A stretch of 64,000 bases of DNA, taken from NCBI GenBank assembly GCA_963772955.1, contig CAVYZF010000003.1, positions 310,001 to 374,000 on the forward strand, given 5' to 3'. Made by a program: the position numbers and the translations under genes. The stretch comes from Gp6-AA40 sp963772955. Lineage in GTDB: Bacteria; Acidobacteriota; Vicinamibacteria; Vicinamibacterales; UBA2999. This document shows, piece after piece, positions 62,867-64,000 of this stretch (position 1 is the first letter of the stretch; every line of letters starts with the position of its first letter). The notes under the pieces are model-generated. The model had not been told where the DNA came from and did no database searches. It worked only from the letters and a program-made list of their open reading frames with translations.

Positions 62867-63362
62867 ACGGCCTGAAGAACGTCAGCAACCGCCCGGCGGA
62901 CATGACGCCGATCCATGCAAGCAGCGATACCCCGCCTGCCAGCCGTGCCGCCAGCGGGGGCGGGGCTCCGGGCGGCGCCTCCAACAATCGCCTGAACGTC
63001 CCTGCATAGAAAATCATCACATTGATGCCGGCAATCGTGATGAACGTGACTTTCCAGTAGAACGCCTTGTTGAACAGGTATTGATCGGGCGTGGCCGAGA
63101 TGAAGCAGATCCCGGTCAGCATGTTGATGACGAATCCCGAGATGCCGATCGGAATCAATCGATGAAGCGCTGCGATAGGGATCCGCTTCGCGAAGCCAAG
63201 CAACCTGAGATCGAAGACACCGACCGTGCCGAGCAGCAGGGACATCCCTGTGAAGTGCAGCGACTCGAAGATCGGCCATCCCCATTTCGCCGTACGCAGG
63301 AACTCGCCCTGCGGGGTGTGGCGCAGATACGCCTCCAGCGCGTGAAGGACCTGGTCTAGCAC
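62865..63362 (-). CDS. Four-helix inner-membrane protein A
   Basis: 165 residues from a GTG at 63362 that overlaps the stop of the next gene upstream. Four to five helices with FESLHFTGMSLLLGTVGVFDLRLLG, INMLTGICFI and LLAWIGVMSAGRLL. The first motif matches the C-terminal half of the 316-residue protein at 22883. Function unknown. It forms an operon with protein B and an RND pump gene. Confidence 0.65.
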   Translation of the reverse strand: MLDQVLHALEAYLRHTPQGEFLRTAKWGWPIFESLHFTGMSLLLGTVGVFDLRLLGFAKRIPIAALHRLIPIGISGFVINMLTGICFISATPDQYLFNKAFYWKVTFITIAGINVMIFYAGTFRRLLEAPPGAPPPLAARLAGGVSLLAWIGVMSAGRLLTFFRP

Positions 63363-63856
63363 GGGAAATCCACCGTCAGCCGCGTGCACGTGTACGCGAG
63401 CAGGCGCCCTGCGAAGATGACTGCCACCCAGCACGCGAGCGATACCGCCGCGAGCATCCTCGCCAGCTGGGTCGCGTCGGCACGAGAGCCAGCACGATCA
63501 ACCTCGCGACGAATCCGAAACGCGAGCACCACTCCGAGCCCAATGAGCGCAAGCTTCACGAAAAAGAGCGGATTGGTCAGGGCTTTGGTCGGATACGCAA
63601 GAAGCAGCAACACGCCGGAGAACGCGTTCACCCAGAAGCCAGCCCACATCACCAGGAAGTAGCGACGCAACGCGTCGAGCGGAATGCCCAGGCTGAAGCC
63701 GAGGACGCGAACATCCCACGCGATGTTCGCGCCGACGAAGAACGCGAGGCCCACTGTGTGGAGGATCAGCACAAACGGAAAGGCCCACAGCGAGGGCGAC
63801 TCGCGCAGCCAGACGCTGAGAGGTAGCGCTTCGAGCCAGACGAACAGCGACTCCAT
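63356..63856 (-). CDS. Four-helix inner-membrane protein B (DUF6644-like)
   Basis: About 166 residues from the ATG at 63856; the ATG just before it (63859) is possible. GAGGAG lies directly upstream. Helix 1 starts SVWLRESPSLWAFP followed by LILHTVGLAFFVG, as in the protein at 23972. The end CWVAVIFAGRLLAY is also shared. The two are paralogues. It lies 4 bases after the stop of an RND pump gene. Confidence 0.65.
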   Translation of the reverse strand: MESLFVWLEALPLSVWLRESPSLWAFPFVLILHTVGLAFFVGANIAWDVRVLGFSLGIPLDALRRYFLVMWAGFWVNAFSGVLLLLAYPTKALTNPLFFVKLALIGLGVVLAFRIRREVDRAGSRADATQLARMLAAVSLACWVAVIFAGRLLAYTCTRLTVDFPC

Positions 63857-63863
63857 CATCTCC

Positions 63864-64000
63864 TCACCGGCCGAACCGCAGGTACAACGTGGGCACAACG
63901 AACATGTTGAGCAGCGTTGACGTCAACAGGCCACACAGAATCACGATGGCCATCGGCGTTTGAATTTCGCTGCCCGACTGTCCTCCTCCGAGAGCCAGCG
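63864..64000 (-). CDS. C-terminal fragment of an RND efflux transporter
   Basis: The minus-strand frame entering from the window edge encodes 44 residues ending in a TGA at 63864-63866: GSEIQTPMAIVILCGLLTST, then LNMFVVPTLYLRFG. This is the last membrane helix of heavy-metal-type (CzcA/CusA) RND pumps, including the conserved P-M-A and the LYL-RFG end. The rest of the gene lies outside the window. Confidence 0.82.
   Translation of the reverse strand, partial: LALGGGQSGSEIQTPMAIVILCGLLTSTLLNMFVVPTLYLRFGR

Noticed and set aside
1..64000. tRNA, rRNA or tmRNA genes
   Set aside because: I found no cloverleaf with a GTTCGA-type T-loop in the right setting and no conserved rRNA stretch by reading; a tRNAscan/Rfam search would settle it.

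Overview
The window reads as a chromosomal segment of a GC-rich Gram-negative bacterium, most likely an Acidobacteriota (Vicinamibacteria-like). This is inferred from gene content, not from a marker gene: several TonB-dependent receptors with an N-terminal carboxypeptidase-regulatory domain, an Omp85-family protein, Tat substrates, an alternative-complex-III-type respiratory cluster, and many secreted beta-propellers and serine hydrolases. I saw no rRNA, tRNA, CRISPR array, phage gene or transposase.

Layout. 1-9.9 kb: a cupin fragment, a zinc-ribbon membrane protein, a tannase/feruloyl-esterase-like enzyme, then a minus-strand operon of Omp85-like protein, DUF4390-like protein, NtrY-like kinase and NtrC/NtrX-like sigma-54 regulator. 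The regulator is cut by a 1,021-bp block (3279-4299) built from pieces of four other genes; removing that block restores the regulator frame exactly. 10-13 kb: a decayed TonB receptor, paralogous to an intact one at 53880-56987. 13-20 kb: a double alpha/beta hydrolase, a feruloyl-CoA-synthase-like ligase, an amidase-family enzyme and a VapBC-type toxin-antitoxin pair. 20-25.9 kb: a metallo-beta-lactamase-fold protein with altered metal ligands, a set of small membrane proteins, and two adjoining toxin-antitoxin-like pairs (DUF433/DUF5615 and DUF4160/DUF2442). 26-32 kb: the complex-III-like operon (monohaem cytochrome c, pentahaem cytochrome c, molybdopterin-type subunit, Fe-S subunit, NrfD, DUF3341). 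32-48.6 kb: a probable metal-handling region: YVTN propeller, PepSY protein, histidine-rich lipoprotein, TonB receptor, CusA/CzcA-like RND pump with a short adaptor, a second YVTN propeller and a porin-like barrel, then cytochrome, heavy-metal-binding-domain, YtkA-like, cytochrome c'-like and HupE-like proteins. 48.6-53.8 kb: a sensor kinase with an ABC-binding-protein-like sensor, a beta-lactamase-family hydrolase, and a VOC-domain/pyrophosphatase fusion. 53.9-64 kb: the intact TonB receptor, an LVIVD-type propeller, a second heavy-metal-domain plus cytochrome pair, an M20 peptidase, two more small membrane proteins and the C-terminus of another RND pump.

Two themes stand out. First, many gaps, and some coding regions, carry tandem words of 7 bases whose sequence differs from place to place (TGCAAAA, GATCCCG, GTGAACT, GATTGNN, GGTTCCG and others), often arranged as inverted pairs that could fold into hairpins. 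Second, the 33-48 kb region combines an RND pump, an unusually short adaptor, a YVTN protein and a barrel in one operon beside a TonB receptor and a histidine-rich lipoprotein, with a shared candidate operator (CTTCAG-N5-CTTCAG). Four genes carry single-base frameshifts in short runs of one base, so sequencing or assembly error must be kept in mind for every broken gene here.
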